Assembly (NCBI RefSeq): GCF_900112485.1
Contig: NZ_FOMG01000010.1
Span: forward strand, 49,170-113,169
From: Clostridium uliginosum
GTDB taxonomy: Bacteria; Bacillota; Clostridia; Clostridiales; Clostridiaceae
Direction: 5' to 3'
DNA length: 64,000 bases
Each line of letters begins with the position of its first letter. Positions within the stretch are counted from its first letter, which is position 1. The notes under the pieces were generated by a model. It saw only the letters and a list, made by a program, of their open reading frames with translations. It made no database searches and was not told where the DNA came from. The translations under genes and the position numbers were made by a program. Below are positions 27,473 through 36,447 of this stretch, one piece after another.

Positions 27473-28738
27473 ATGAAAAAGCAAAACAATAAATTTTATA
27501 ATAAGGCTATAAAATATTACCAAAGTGGACAAATTAATAAGGCATTAGAAATATGTGAATTAGGGTTATCATATAGTTTAAAAAGTTCAGCAATATTAAA
27601 TTTAAAAGGACTTTTACTATATCAAAAAGGAAATTTAGAGGGAGCAATTACTGTTTGGAAGATAAATAAGGATTTTAATAATGACGTTATCGCTTTTAAT
27701 TACATAAATGATGCAAAAGAAGATCAGACAAGAGGTCAATTATATTTACTTGGGGAAAAAAAGTTAAAAGAATTAAATATACAAGAAGCAATAACTTTAT
27801 TTGAGAAGTGTGCAGAAAGTGATTTTAATTCAATAAAAGTAAATACAGCATTATCATTATGCTATCAAAAAAAAGGGCAATTCGAAAAAAGTATAGAGCA
27901 TATGAATAAAGCACTTAGTATAGATAAAAATTCAAAAATGGCAAAACAAATTAAGAAAGAATTGATAGAAGTTAAAGCATACAAGGATTCATCAAAGAAA
28001 ATTTTATTGCCATTGATATCATTAGTAGTAATAAGTTTAATATGTGGAATTGCGTATAATTTACCTAAATATTTTAAAAGTAATAAAGACACAAATTATA
28101 ATAGTATAGTTTCATCACAAGATAAAACAACAGGAGATTTACAAACTAATCAAAATGAAGAAGTTCAAGCTAACAAGGAACAAGAAAACTTACAAGAAGC
28201 AAGTAAAAACGATGTTTCTAAAACTACATTTAATTCCCAAAAAATAATGGAGGCAATATCTAAAAATGATTTTGATTCTATGTACTTAGAATTAAATAAT
28301 GTTAATGAAAAAAATTTAAAAGATGAGGATAAAGCAATATATAGGCAATGTACTGATGTATTAAAAACAAGTGGAGTAGAAAATTTTTATGAAAGAGCTA
28401 TGAAGGAGTTTAACTCAAATAATTATGAAAAGGCAATGCTTGAATTTGAAAAAGCATATGCTTATGTAGGGAGTAGTTATTTAAAAGAACATGTATTGTT
28501 TTATAGCGCAGTTAATTTAGATAAACTTTCAAATACTAAAGAAGCAGTGAAAATGTATGAAGAATACTATAATGAATATCCTAAGGGAGTATATACAGAT
28601 AATGCATTGTATAATGTAGCATTATTAATTAGTAATATTGATAAGGATAAAAGTTTATATTATGCAACTAAGTTAAGAGATGATTTTCCTAATTCAATTT
28701 ATCTTAATAACAATATTACATCTATACTTAATCATTAG
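27473..28738 (+). CDS. Membrane-spanning TPR protein
   Basis: It has 421 residues. The N-terminal 165 residues hold several TPR units (NKALEICELGLSYSLKSSAI, VNTALSLCYQKKGQFEKSIE, MNKALSIDKNSKMAKQIKKE). One transmembrane helix lies at about 178-198 (ILLPLISLVVISLICGIAY). A polar linker follows to about 255, then a C-terminal helical repeat domain with YEKAMLEFEKAYAYVGSSYL and VKMYEEYYNEYPKGVYTDNA, like the BamD/YbgF type. TPR domains on both sides of the membrane suggest a scaffold. GGGGAATA upstream is a weak binding site. Confidence 0.78.
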   Translation: MKKQNNKFYNKAIKYYQSGQINKALEICELGLSYSLKSSAILNLKGLLLYQKGNLEGAITVWKINKDFNNDVIAFNYINDAKEDQTRGQLYLLGEKKLKELNIQEAITLFEKCAESDFNSIKVNTALSLCYQKKGQFEKSIEHMNKALSIDKNSKMAKQIKKELIEVKAYKDSSKKILLPLISLVVISLICGIAYNLPKYFKSNKDTNYNSIVSSQDKTTGDLQTNQNEEVQANKEQENLQEASKNDVSKTTFNSQKIMEAISKNDFDSMYLELNNVNEKNLKDEDKAIYRQCTDVLKTSGVENFYERAMKEFNSNNYEKAMLEFEKAYAYVGSSYLKEHVLFYSAVNLDKLSNTKEAVKMYEEYYNEYPKGVYTDNALYNVALLISNIDKDKSLYYATKLRDDFPNSIYLNNNITSILNH

Positions 28739-28797
28739 TTGGGCATATGATACAAAATATATTAACACATTGACTTATTGTTTTTTAATGATGTTAT
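28739..28797 (+). repeat. Family C deletion form next to a stop codon
   Basis: GGGCATATGA (left tip) is followed by a right-arm-like stretch TTAACACATTGACTTATTGT and TTTTTAATG. The right tip is degraded. It begins within 2 bp of the TAG stop of the TPR gene at 28736-28738. Confidence 0.5.
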
Positions 28798-28809
28798 AAA
28801 GTTGAAAAT

Positions 28810-28989
28810 ATCATATATAATTACTCTCCAGTACTATAAAAATTGCATTAACAGTTTCTATTGTTTTAAGTTGTACCCATTATCGATTGCTCCAAATACA
28901 GGGCTTTGGACAATCAAAAACGGAACAACTTAAAACAATGAAACTGTAAGCACAAATTTTCAATGCCTATCTCATAATTATATATGACA
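28810..28989. repeat. Fold-back element F carrying a B hairpin at its apex
   Basis: The outer arms TCATATATAATTA (left) and TAATTATATATGA (right) are inverted, and AAAAATTG pairs loosely with CAAATTTT nearer the centre. The apex contains hairpin B (28852-28946), flanked by TAA on both sides. The inner right-arm words TAAGC and TTTTCAATGC also occur in element A, so F may be a diverged A relative. Confidence 0.5.
28852..28946. repeat. Hairpin element B, copy in F (95 bp)
   Basis: AGTTTC...GAAACT ends, inner AAGTTGTACCCAT and GGAACAACTT arms, and a TTGCTCCAAA / TTTGGACAA apex. Flanked by TAA at 28849-28851 and 28947-28949. It is more diverged from the three copies inside A, but the two arms keep complementarity. 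Confidence 0.65.
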
Positions 28990-29120
28990 TTTTATTACTT
29001 TGTATGCTTATAATGTGATTCGTAAATTTAATTAGCATAATTAGTTAAATTTATACTTTTGTATATTGAGTTAATTATTTGATTTTAAATAGCTTAAAAA
29101 ATAAATAGGATGTGATAAAA

Positions 29121-30296
29121 TTGATATCAATAATTAAAGGAGCTAAAGTTTATTCACCTAAATATATTGGAATAAAAGATATTGTATTAGTAGGGGGAAA
29201 GATTGAAGGAATATATGAGAATTTAGATATTCCTAATGATTTTCTTGAAATAGAAGTTATTAATGGACAAAATAAAATTGTCTTTCCTGGATTTATAGAT
29301 TGCCATGTTCATATTACAGGTGGTGGTGGTGAAGGTGGATATAAAACAAGGACACCTGAAATTCAATTATCTAATTTAACACGATATGGAATAACATCGG
29401 TTGTTGGATGTATAGGAACTGATGGCGAGTGTAGAGACATTAAAGCTTTAATAGCTAAGGTTAAATCATTGAATGAAGAAGGAATATCTGCTTATTGCTA
29501 CACTGGATCATATGATGTTCCTGTTAAGACATTAACTAGTTCTATTAAAGGAGATATAATGCTAATTCAAGAGATAATAGGTGTAGGAGAAATAGCCATA
29601 TCTGATAATAGAAGTTCACAACCTACGTATGAAGATTTTGTTGAATTGGTAGCTCAAGCTAGGGTTGGAGGAATGTTATCAAACAAAGCTGGAATTGTAA
29701 ATGTACATGTTGGAGATGGTAGGAGAAGGATAGAGTATTTGTTTAAGGTATTAGAAACTACAGAAATACCATCAACTCAACTATTGCCTACTCACATTAA
29801 TAGAAATACTAAGCTTTTTGAAGAAGGTTTAGAGTATGTAAAAAAAGGTGGATTCATAGATTTAACTACAAGTTGTGATATAGACTTTTTAGAAGAAGGG
29901 GAGATTAGAGCCGGAGAAGGCTTAAAAAGGTTTTTGGACTTAGGATTACCGATTGAACATATAACATTTTCATCAGACGGAAACGGAAGTATGCCTAAAT
30001 TTAATAGGAAAAAAGAACTAATAGGACTCGGGATTTGTTCAGTAGAATCATTATATAGAGAAATAAAGGAAAGTATAAAAGTGTATAATGTATCACTAGA
30101 AGATTCAATAAAAGTTATAACTTCTAATGTAGCAGATTTATTAAAATTAAATAATAAAGGAAGAATAGAAAAGGGAAAAGATGCAGATTTAGTCATAGTA
30201 GATGAAAAGTCGCTGGATATAGACATGGTGTTTGCAAAAGGCAAAAAGATGGTTCAAGAAGGTGAGGCTATTATAAAGGGCACCTTTGAAATATAG
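29121..30296 (+). CDS. iadA: Isoaspartyl dipeptidase (beta-aspartyl peptidase), TTG start
   Basis: Amidohydrolase-fold metallopeptidase that cleaves iso-Asp dipeptides arising from damaged proteins. It has about 391 residues. VFPGFIDCHVHITGGGGEGGYKTRTPE combines the metal HVH and the IadA glycine loop; VNVHVGDG, LPTHINRN and SDGNGSMP carry further metal and substrate residues. The end has KGKDADLVIVDE. TTG at 29121 fits the AGGATGTGA site better than GTG at 29112. It stands alone; an A element begins 3 bp after its stop. Confidence 0.9.
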   Translation: MISIIKGAKVYSPKYIGIKDIVLVGGKIEGIYENLDIPNDFLEIEVINGQNKIVFPGFIDCHVHITGGGGEGGYKTRTPEIQLSNLTRYGITSVVGCIGTDGECRDIKALIAKVKSLNEEGISAYCYTGSYDVPVKTLTSSIKGDIMLIQEIIGVGEIAISDNRSSQPTYEDFVELVAQARVGGMLSNKAGIVNVHVGDGRRRIEYLFKVLETTEIPSTQLLPTHINRNTKLFEEGLEYVKKGGFIDLTTSCDIDFLEEGEIRAGEGLKRFLDLGLPIEHITFSSDGNGSMPKFNRKKELIGLGICSVESLYREIKESIKVYNVSLEDSIKVITSNVADLLKLNNKGRIEKGKDADLVIVDEKSLDIDMVFAKGKKMVQEGEAIIKGTFEI

Positions 30297-30299
30297 GAA

Positions 30300-30540
30300 G
30301 GGGCTGTCTCAGAATTACTAAGTGAAGTAATAACAACGAAATAGAAATAACATTTATTAAAGAAGACTAGAAATATTTCGCTAAGATTTTCTAATATTTA
30401 AAGTTGTACCCATAAAAGATTGCTCCTAATATTCATTAGGACAATCATTTATGGAACAACTTCAAATGAAGAAACTCTAAGCTTATTTTTCAATGCTTCT
30501 TACACAAATGTTATTTCTATTTCTTTTTTGAATATGCCTA
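30300..30540 (+). repeat. Element A, copy 1, with B at apex; right end chimeric
   Basis: Left end GGGGCTGTCTCAGAATTA, then GAAATAGAAATAACATTTAT paired with its near complement at 30506-30526. Hairpin B occupies 30385-30477. The right end is not the GAGACAGCTCC of copy 3 but GAATATGCCTAA, the tip of a family C element, so this end was replaced or recombined. It separates the convergent iadA and wall-hydrolase genes. Confidence 0.7.
30385..30477. repeat. Hairpin element B, copy in A1 (93 bp)
   Basis: Ends GATTTTC and GAAACTC, arms AAGTTGT/ACAACTT, CATAAA/TTTATG and TCCTAAT/ATTAGGA. Flanked by TAA at 30382-30384 and 30478-30480. Exactly as long as the copies at 60673 and 63856. Confidence 0.75.
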
Positions 30541-30547
30541 AATTTAA

Positions 30548-31144
30548 TTATGATTTAATTTTAAAAAATGTATGGTGTCCTATTGTTGTCATATCTTGCT
30601 TTTCAGTTTGATGCATCCATGCACATGTTGCAGTACTTGGATTATAAAAAAATAATGCTTCATTTGTGGGATCTGCTCCTTTTATTGCATCATAAACAGC
30701 ATCATAACAAGCTTGATTTGGAGTAGCCTTTATATCACCATTTTTAACACATGAGAATGCATTTTTTTGTAATATAACATCTTTAATTGTGTTTGGAAAC
30801 TTAGGGTTAATAGTACGATTTAAGACAACTGAAGCTACAGCAACCTTTCCTTCATATGGTTCACCAATACTTTCGGCGTATACCAGTTTTGCCATTAATT
30901 GAATATCTGCTTCCGTTATATATAATTTTTGTGTATTGTGACTGAAAACTTCTAAAACATTGTCATCTTGGTTATATAGTGATTTACATTGTATGCTATT
31001 TAAATAAACTTCATTTACTGCTTTTTCAACAGGAATACTATTGTAAAAACTGTTGCCTAATACTTGTGCGTAAGCAGTGGTACAATTAATAACGGAAAGA
31101 TATAACACTAAAGCAATTATAAAAATGCTATATGTTTTTTTCAT
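30548..31144 (-). CDS. SleB-type cell wall hydrolase, secreted
   Basis: Hydrolase_2 (SleB/CwlJ) family protein, 198 residues. A signal peptide occupies the first 26 or so residues (KKTYSIFIIALVLYLSVINC, then TTAYA). The catalytic domain covers residues 95-195 with MAKLVYAESIGEPYEGKVAVA, VVLNR and the C-terminal FYNPSTATCAWM. The frame reaches 31210, but AAAGGAGG lies immediately before the ATG at 31144. Family members cleave spore-cortex or vegetative wall. It is downstream of a coiled-coil membrane protein in the same orientation. Confidence 0.85.
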   Translation of the reverse strand: MKKTYSIFIIALVLYLSVINCTTAYAQVLGNSFYNSIPVEKAVNEVYLNSIQCKSLYNQDDNVLEVFSHNTQKLYITEADIQLMAKLVYAESIGEPYEGKVAVASVVLNRTINPKFPNTIKDVILQKNAFSCVKNGDIKATPNQACYDAVYDAIKGADPTNEALFFYNPSTATCAWMHQTEKQDMTTIGHHTFFKIKS

Positions 31145-31213
31145 TAAAAATCCTCCTTTGGCATAGTTAAATCCAATAATATTATTGCCAAAAAAGATAG
31201 TTATATACACATT

Positions 31214-32197
31214 CTAGTTTTTATACAAGTTTATAGCCGTTTCAAATGCTTCAAGATAATCTAAAAAATCAGAGTATTTATTAAATGTATCTTCGTATAT
31301 ATCATCTATATTTTTCTTACTACTAGATTCATTTAAAAGTGCAATTTCATTTTTAACACTTTGTTCTAATGAATTTATATATGAATTATATGAATTTAAC
31401 ATTTCTTCTAAAGTTTCATAGCAACTTTCACCACCAATAGGAATAGAAACAGAATAAGATTTGTTTTTAATATCACTAAAAGAAGATTTTTTATCCTTTA
31501 TATCATAAAGTAAGACAGATAAATCTCTATTATCTTCTCTGATTTTTATTAGAGCAGGTTTGAAGTCTTGCTTTAAATTTGAAAAGCTATCATAGATATT
31601 ATTCATATTAAGAATAAAATCACGTTTTTGTTCATCTTTAATATCTTTTTCTCTAGTTAATTTATATAAATTATTAACATACTTATTTAGATTAGCAAAA
31701 AAAGTATTTGCTTCTTTTGGAAATGATATACTTAGTTTTGTTTTTGAAAAATTCTGAGTAGATATAAGTATAGCTTTTTCATTGTCAACTAATTTTTTAT
31801 AACTAGTTTCAAAATTTTCTGGATTTTTGTTATTTAAAATGTCTAAACTACAATCATAAAGATTTAGATTTAAATTAATATAATTAGATAAATCCTTTTT
31901 TAATGGCTCTAAGTTTGAATTATTTAACTTCAATTCATTTAAATTATTAATTAAGTCATTTAATGAAGATTTTTTATCTTGTAATAATTCAGAAGCACTT
32001 AATGAGTCAAAGACACCATCTTTTTCTATGAACTTTAAAGAAGCATTCACATGTACTATATTTTTTGAGATTTTATTAAGTTTATTTATGTCATTATTTT
32101 TTATGAATAATGTCAACAATATTAATATAAATATTATACAAGCAGTTAATGGAAGTAGAATTTTAAGTAGTTTTTTATCAACAGATATATTAAACAT
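31214..32197 (-). CDS. Hypothetical membrane-anchored coiled-coil protein
   Basis: I cannot assign a family. It has 327 residues. The N-terminus has one strong transmembrane helix at about residues 10-32 (LLKILLPLTACIIFILILLT). The remaining 295 residues are very rich in Lys, Asn, Leu and Ser with heptad-like patterns, so mostly helical and extracytoplasmic. A TAAGGAGGG site supports the ATG. The SleB-like gene follows 69 bp downstream on the same strand, so a role at the cell envelope is plausible but inferred. Confidence 0.65.
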   Translation of the reverse strand: MFNISVDKKLLKILLPLTACIIFILILLTLFIKNNDINKLNKISKNIVHVNASLKFIEKDGVFDSLSASELLQDKKSSLNDLINNLNELKLNNSNLEPLKKDLSNYINLNLNLYDCSLDILNNKNPENFETSYKKLVDNEKAILISTQNFSKTKLSISFPKEANTFFANLNKYVNNLYKLTREKDIKDEQKRDFILNMNNIYDSFSNLKQDFKPALIKIREDNRDLSVLLYDIKDKKSSFSDIKNKSYSVSIPIGGESCYETLEEMLNSYNSYINSLEQSVKNEIALLNESSSKKNIDDIYEDTFNKYSDFLDYLEAFETAINLYKN

Positions 32198-32279
32198 AAG
32201 CCCTCCTTAGTATTAAATAAATATTTTTAAATATGCCTAAGTAAAAGAAAGGTGATATAACTAATAAATATAATTTAAT

Positions 32280-32308
32280 ATTACTTAATATTAGTTATAT
32301 TAAGTAAT
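32280..32308. repeat. Inverted repeat in the divergent gap before cdaA
   Basis: ATTACTTAAT (32280-32289) and ATTAAGTAAT (32299-32308) are perfect complements around a 9-nt loop. It could be an operator or a transcribed hairpin. A C-family tip (AAATATGCCTAAG) lies at 32229-32241 just upstream. Confidence 0.5.
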
Positions 32309-32423
32309 GTGAAAAATTATTATAAAAATAATTAAAAATTAATAAAATAGTAATTGTCTTTATAGTAAGAGGACAAAGATTTAGTGTATAATTTTATATA
32401 GACAAATAAGTGAGGTGATGGCA

Positions 32424-33278
32424 GTGGAAGATTTTATATCACTAATAATGAAAAGTATTAGCAATATGTCACTATGGTCAGTAGTAGATATTTTAGTAGT
32501 ATCTTTTATTTTCTATAAGGGATATATGCTGATAAAAGAAACGCGAGCAGAACAGCTATTAAAAGGAATATTATTAATTATTGTTCTTATTCCTATTAGT
32601 TATTTATTAAAACTAGATATGTTGAATTTTATATTAAATAAGACTTTAACAATCGGGGTATTATCTGTAATTATAATTTTTCAACCAGAAATTAGGAGAG
32701 GGTTAGAGCATCTGGGAAGATCAGCATTTGAAGATGTTCACAATATGAACGATAAAGAAACTAGAAATATTGTTATTAATGAGGTTGTAAATGCTGTGCA
32801 AAATTTATCTGAAAGCAAGACTGGTGCATTAATTGTAATGGAACAAAGCACAGGACTTGGAGAAGTAGTTTCGTCAGGAACAATATTAGATGCAAATGTG
32901 ACTTCAAATCTTTTGGAAAACATTTTTGTAGTAAACACTCCATTGCACGATGGAGCTACAATAATAAGAAACAATAAGATACTAGCATCAGGATGTGTTC
33001 TTCCGTTAACTAATAATAATACAATTAGCAAAAAATTAGGAACTAGACATAGAGCTGGAATGGGATTATCTGAGGTTTCTGATGCATTAATAATAATTGT
33101 ATCAGAAGAAACAGGAGTAGTTTCTTTAGCTATAAATGGGAAGTTAAGTAGAAAATATGATAAGGAAAGATTGAGAAATATATTATTGAATATAATTGAA
33201 AATAGAAGTAATAAGAATATGAAAACTGCTGGAGAAAGGGTGAAGTCATGGGTAAAGGGAATAAAAATCAATCATTAA
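32424..33278 (+). CDS. cdaA: Diadenylate cyclase CdaA (GTG start)
   Basis: Makes the second messenger c-di-AMP from two ATP. It has about 284 residues: three N-terminal membrane helices (to about residue 75) and a DAC catalytic domain with TPLHDGATII and GTRHRAGMGLSE, the two active-site motifs. GTG and ATG codons at 32415 and 32418 overlap the GAGGTGAT binding site, so the GTG at 32424 is preferred. It overlaps cdaR by 31 bp. glmM, usually third in this operon, is 9 kb away. Confidence 0.93.
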   Translation: MEDFISLIMKSISNMSLWSVVDILVVSFIFYKGYMLIKETRAEQLLKGILLIIVLIPISYLLKLDMLNFILNKTLTIGVLSVIIIFQPEIRRGLEHLGRSAFEDVHNMNDKETRNIVINEVVNAVQNLSESKTGALIVMEQSTGLGEVVSSGTILDANVTSNLLENIFVVNTPLHDGATIIRNNKILASGCVLPLTNNNTISKKLGTRHRAGMGLSEVSDALIIIVSEETGVVSLAINGKLSRKYDKERLRNILLNIIENRSNKNMKTAGERVKSWVKGIKINH

Positions 33279-34492
33279 TAGTTAAATTTATTTGCTTATT
33301 TCTATCCTTTGGTTTATGGCTCTATATATCAAATGTTGAAAATCCAGTAAGAACTTACGAATTAAAAGGAGTACCTGTGGAGCTAATAAATCAAAGCAGT
33401 ATTTCGGATGCTAATCTTGCAATTGTTGAAAATCAAAGTTTTACAGTAGATTTAAAATTAGAAGGTGCTTCAAGTGATATAACTAAAGCTAAAAAAGAAT
33501 CTTTTAAATTGACAGCAGATATGAGTGCATATGCTTTAAAAGATGGAGACAACGTAGTTCCAATTCAGATTGTAAGCTATCCTGAAAATGTTACTGTTAA
33601 AAATAATGGCTTTTTAGGAATTAAAGTTAAGTTAGAGCCACTAATATCAAAAGATGTTAGTTTAAAATCACAAGTTAGTGTTTCATATAAAGAAAATATA
33701 TATCAACAAAATCAAAGTATATCTCCCAAAAAGATAACAATTTCTGGACCTAAAAGCACTATAGATAGAGTTTCTGAGGGAGTACTTATTGGAGACGCAA
33801 AGGATATAGCAAAAGATTTTCAAAAAAAATATAATATAAGTTTCTTGGATAATAATGGGAAAGAGGTTGCGGGAGTTAAGTCTAACTATAATGAAGGTGA
33901 ATTATTAATTACGGTAAGTAACGGCAAAACTGTTCCTATTAATATTCAAACAACTGGTTCTTTAAATAAAGGTTTATCAATAGCTAGTATGGAGTTAAGT
34001 CCTAAAGAGATTCATATAATAGGGGATAATAAAAATTTGAGTAAAATAACCTCAATAGATACTGAAGCTGTTAATTTAACAGATTTGCAGTCAGACCAAG
34101 AACTGAATTTAAAACTCATGTTACCTGAAGGAGTTACTGTACAAGCAGGTAATGAGAGTATTAAGGCTAAGATTACATTAAATAATGATACAAGTACAAT
34201 TAAAGATACAAATACAACTAAAGATATCTCATGTAAAGTTGAATATATAAATCTAAATGAAAAATTTATATTGGAATCTTCAACTGAAACAACAAAAATA
34301 ACTATTTCGGGGTTACAGTCTATATTAGAAAAAATTTCGTCAAGTGATGTTAAAGTGGTCGTAGATTTAGCAAACATATCTGTAGAGGGAAAATTACAAC
34401 AGACACCTACAGCAACGATTCTAGGACAAAATGAAGGCGTTACAGTAGCATCAGTTGGAAATGTTGAGATATCGGTTAAAAAGAAAGTATAA
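33248..34492 (+). CDS. cdaR: CdaR (YbbR-domain regulator of CdaA)
   Basis: Membrane-anchored partner that modulates CdaA activity. It has 414 residues. An N-terminal transmembrane helix lies at residues 10-25 (IVKFICLFLSFGLWLYIS). Four YbbR repeats follow, each with a pattern like PKKITISGPKSTIDRVS, PKEIHIIGDNKNLSKI or TTKITISGLQSILEKI. The domain lies outside the cell. The start overlaps the end of cdaA, indicating translational coupling, and a terminator follows at once. Confidence 0.92.
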   Translation: MGKGNKNQSLIVKFICLFLSFGLWLYISNVENPVRTYELKGVPVELINQSSISDANLAIVENQSFTVDLKLEGASSDITKAKKESFKLTADMSAYALKDGDNVVPIQIVSYPENVTVKNNGFLGIKVKLEPLISKDVSLKSQVSVSYKENIYQQNQSISPKKITISGPKSTIDRVSEGVLIGDAKDIAKDFQKKYNISFLDNNGKEVAGVKSNYNEGELLITVSNGKTVPINIQTTGSLNKGLSIASMELSPKEIHIIGDNKNLSKITSIDTEAVNLTDLQSDQELNLKLMLPEGVTVQAGNESIKAKITLNNDTSTIKDTNTTKDISCKVEYINLNEKFILESSTETTKITISGLQSILEKISSSDVKVVVDLANISVEGKLQQTPTATILGQNEGVTVASVGNVEISVKKKV

Positions 34493-34493
34493 A

Positions 34494-34527
34494 AAATAGC
34501 CACAGTTAAACAAACTGTGGCTATTTT
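34494..34527 (+). terminator. cdaAR terminator
   Basis: AATAGCCACAGTTT and its complement AAACTGTGGCTATT, a short loop and a T-rich tail ending near 34528. It lies directly behind the cdaR stop. Confidence 0.85.
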
Positions 34528-34561
34528 ATGATATAATCGGTTAAAATTAGAATATGCTTAA

Positions 34562-34583
34562 GGCATTATTTCTTTTGAATGCC
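34562..34583. repeat. Minimal family C form (22 bp)
   Basis: GGCATT ATTTCTTTTG AATGCC flanked by TAA on both sides. The flank on the left is also the end of another C tip (AGAATATGCTTAA, 34549-34561). This is little more than two tips. Confidence 0.5.
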
Positions 34584-34620
34584 TTAAAGAAATATATAAG
34601 GGAATATAGGTGATAATATT

Positions 34621-36222
34621 ATGAGTATAAGAATAAATAATTTAACTTTAAATATAGATGATGAAGATGAAATAGATATATTAAAAAACAAAGTATGTAA
34701 AAAATTAAAGATATCAAAAGAAGACATAAAAGAGTTAAATATTATAAAGGAAAGCATTGATGCGAGAAAACGAAATGAAATAAAATTTAATTATTGTGTA
34801 GATGTAGTTTGTGATAAAGAAAAGAAAATTTTATCTAATATAAAGGATAAAGATATAAAGATTGAAAAAGATAATGTGAAAGTAGTTATTAAAAAGGGAA
34901 GTGAAAAACTTAATTATAGGCCAGTGGTTATAGGATTTGGACCATCAGGAATTTTTGCAGCATTGACTTTAGCTAAAGAAGGATATAAACCTATTGTATT
35001 TGAACGTGGAGAAGATGTTGATAATAGATTAAAGACTGTAAAAAAATTTTGGGAAAGTGGAAAATTAAATCTTGAGTCTAATGTTCAATTTGGTGAAGGT
35101 GGAGCAGGGACATTTTCAGATGGAAAGTTAACTACAAGAATTAAAGACAGTAGATGTGCTTATATTTTAGATGAGTTTATAAAGGCAGGGGCACCTCCTG
35201 AAATTAAATATTTAAGTAAATCTCATGTTGGAACAGATATTTTAAAAGATGTTGTTAAAAATATAAGAGAAAAAATAAAAAGCCTTGGTGGTGAGGTATA
35301 TTTTAATTCTAAATTAGAGAATATAAATTACAAAGATGATAAGTTAAAAAGTATAGTTGTTAATGGAAAAGAAATACCATGTCAGGCATTAGTACTAGCT
35401 ATAGGTCATAGTTCTAGAGAAACATATGAGTTACTATATAAATATGGAGTTTCAATGGAAGCGAAACCTTTTGCAATAGGACTTAGAATAGAGCACCCTC
35501 AAGAATTGATAAATGTTAGTCAATATGGGAAATATCATAATCATCCTAAATTAAAAGCAGCTGAGTATAGATTAACTTATCAAAGTGAAAAATTGAAAAG
35601 AGGAGTTTATTCTTTCTGTATGTGTCCTGGTGGAGCAGTTGTCGCATCTGCATCAGAGGAAGGAAGACTTGTATCTAATGGTATGAGTTATCATGCAAGA
35701 GATTTAAAAAATGCTAATTCAGCGTTAGTTGTAACAGTTTCTCCAGATGATTTTGAGGGAGATTCACCTTTAAAAGGAATGGAATTTCAAAGATATTATG
35801 AGAAATTAGCATTTGATTTAGGAGGAGGAAATTATAAAGCACCAGTACAATTACTTGGAGATTTTATGAATGATAGGCCTAGTACTAAATTAGGAGAGGT
35901 TACGCCTAGTTATTTACCAGGATATGAATTTAAAGAACTAAAAAATTGTTTACCAAGCTATGTTGTAGATGGACTTAAAGAAGGTATTAACAGTTTTGCA
36001 AACAAAATAAGTGGATATGGAAGAGAAGATGCAGTATTGACAGGTATAGAAACAAGAACTTCAGCTCCTCTTAAAATTCATAGAGACAAGAACTTTGAAA
36101 GTATAACAATATCAGGAGTTTATCCAGCAGGAGAAGGTGGAGGATTCGCAGGAGGAATAATATCATCTGCAGTTGATGGAATTAAGGTAGCAGAAAGCAT
36201 AATAAATAAATTTATGTATTAA
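34621..36222 (+). CDS. FAD-dependent oxidoreductase, COG2509 family
   Basis: Predicted flavoprotein dehydrogenase of 533 residues. Residues 1-95 form an N-terminal helper domain seen in this family. The dinucleotide fold follows with VVIGFGPSGIFAALTLAKEGYKPIVFERGE. Further motifs are VQFGEGGAGTFSDGKLTTR, ALVLAIGHSSRETYELL and the C-terminal GVYPAGEGGGFAGGIISSA. Substrate unknown. The start is ATG after TAGGTGATA. Its TAA stop (36220-36222) is the target repeat of a C element. Confidence 0.88.
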   Translation: MSIRINNLTLNIDDEDEIDILKNKVCKKLKISKEDIKELNIIKESIDARKRNEIKFNYCVDVVCDKEKKILSNIKDKDIKIEKDNVKVVIKKGSEKLNYRPVVIGFGPSGIFAALTLAKEGYKPIVFERGEDVDNRLKTVKKFWESGKLNLESNVQFGEGGAGTFSDGKLTTRIKDSRCAYILDEFIKAGAPPEIKYLSKSHVGTDILKDVVKNIREKIKSLGGEVYFNSKLENINYKDDKLKSIVVNGKEIPCQALVLAIGHSSRETYELLYKYGVSMEAKPFAIGLRIEHPQELINVSQYGKYHNHPKLKAAEYRLTYQSEKLKRGVYSFCMCPGGAVVASASEEGRLVSNGMSYHARDLKNANSALVVTVSPDDFEGDSPLKGMEFQRYYEKLAFDLGGGNYKAPVQLLGDFMNDRPSTKLGEVTPSYLPGYEFKELKNCLPSYVVDGLKEGINSFANKISGYGREDAVLTGIETRTSAPLKIHRDKNFESITISGVYPAGEGGGFAGGIISSAVDGIKVAESIINKFMY

Positions 36223-36258
36223 GGCACATTTTTGGTCTATTACTTTCTTTTATGTGCG
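36223..36258 (+). repeat. Family C deletion form (36 bp) abutting a stop codon
   Basis: Left tip GGCACAT joined to a right arm TTGGTCTATTACTTTCTTTT and ATGTGCG. Flanked by TAA at 36220-36222 (the stop codon of the upstream gene) and TAA at 36259-36261. Confidence 0.7.
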
Positions 36259-36447
36259 TAATTTAAATAATTTCAATATTCTAAAAAAAGAGCATTTTAA
36301 TTTTTTTTTTGTTACAATAAGAAGGAACTTAATAAAACAAAAATAATATTGTTATTAAGGATATTTAGCAAGTAAATTTATTAACATAAAATTATAATTA
36401 ATATATACTAAGATGAAATTTATTATAAGAGTGAGAGGTGCATATAA

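Noticed and set aside
30420..30611. A 63-codon plus-strand open frame after iadA
   Set aside because: It runs through the B hairpin of A1 into the antisense of the SleB-like gene; no binding site and no protein-like pattern.
32738..33271. A 177-codon minus-strand frame opposite cdaA
   Set aside because: Antisense shadow of the conserved DAC domain; no start signal or recognisable motif.
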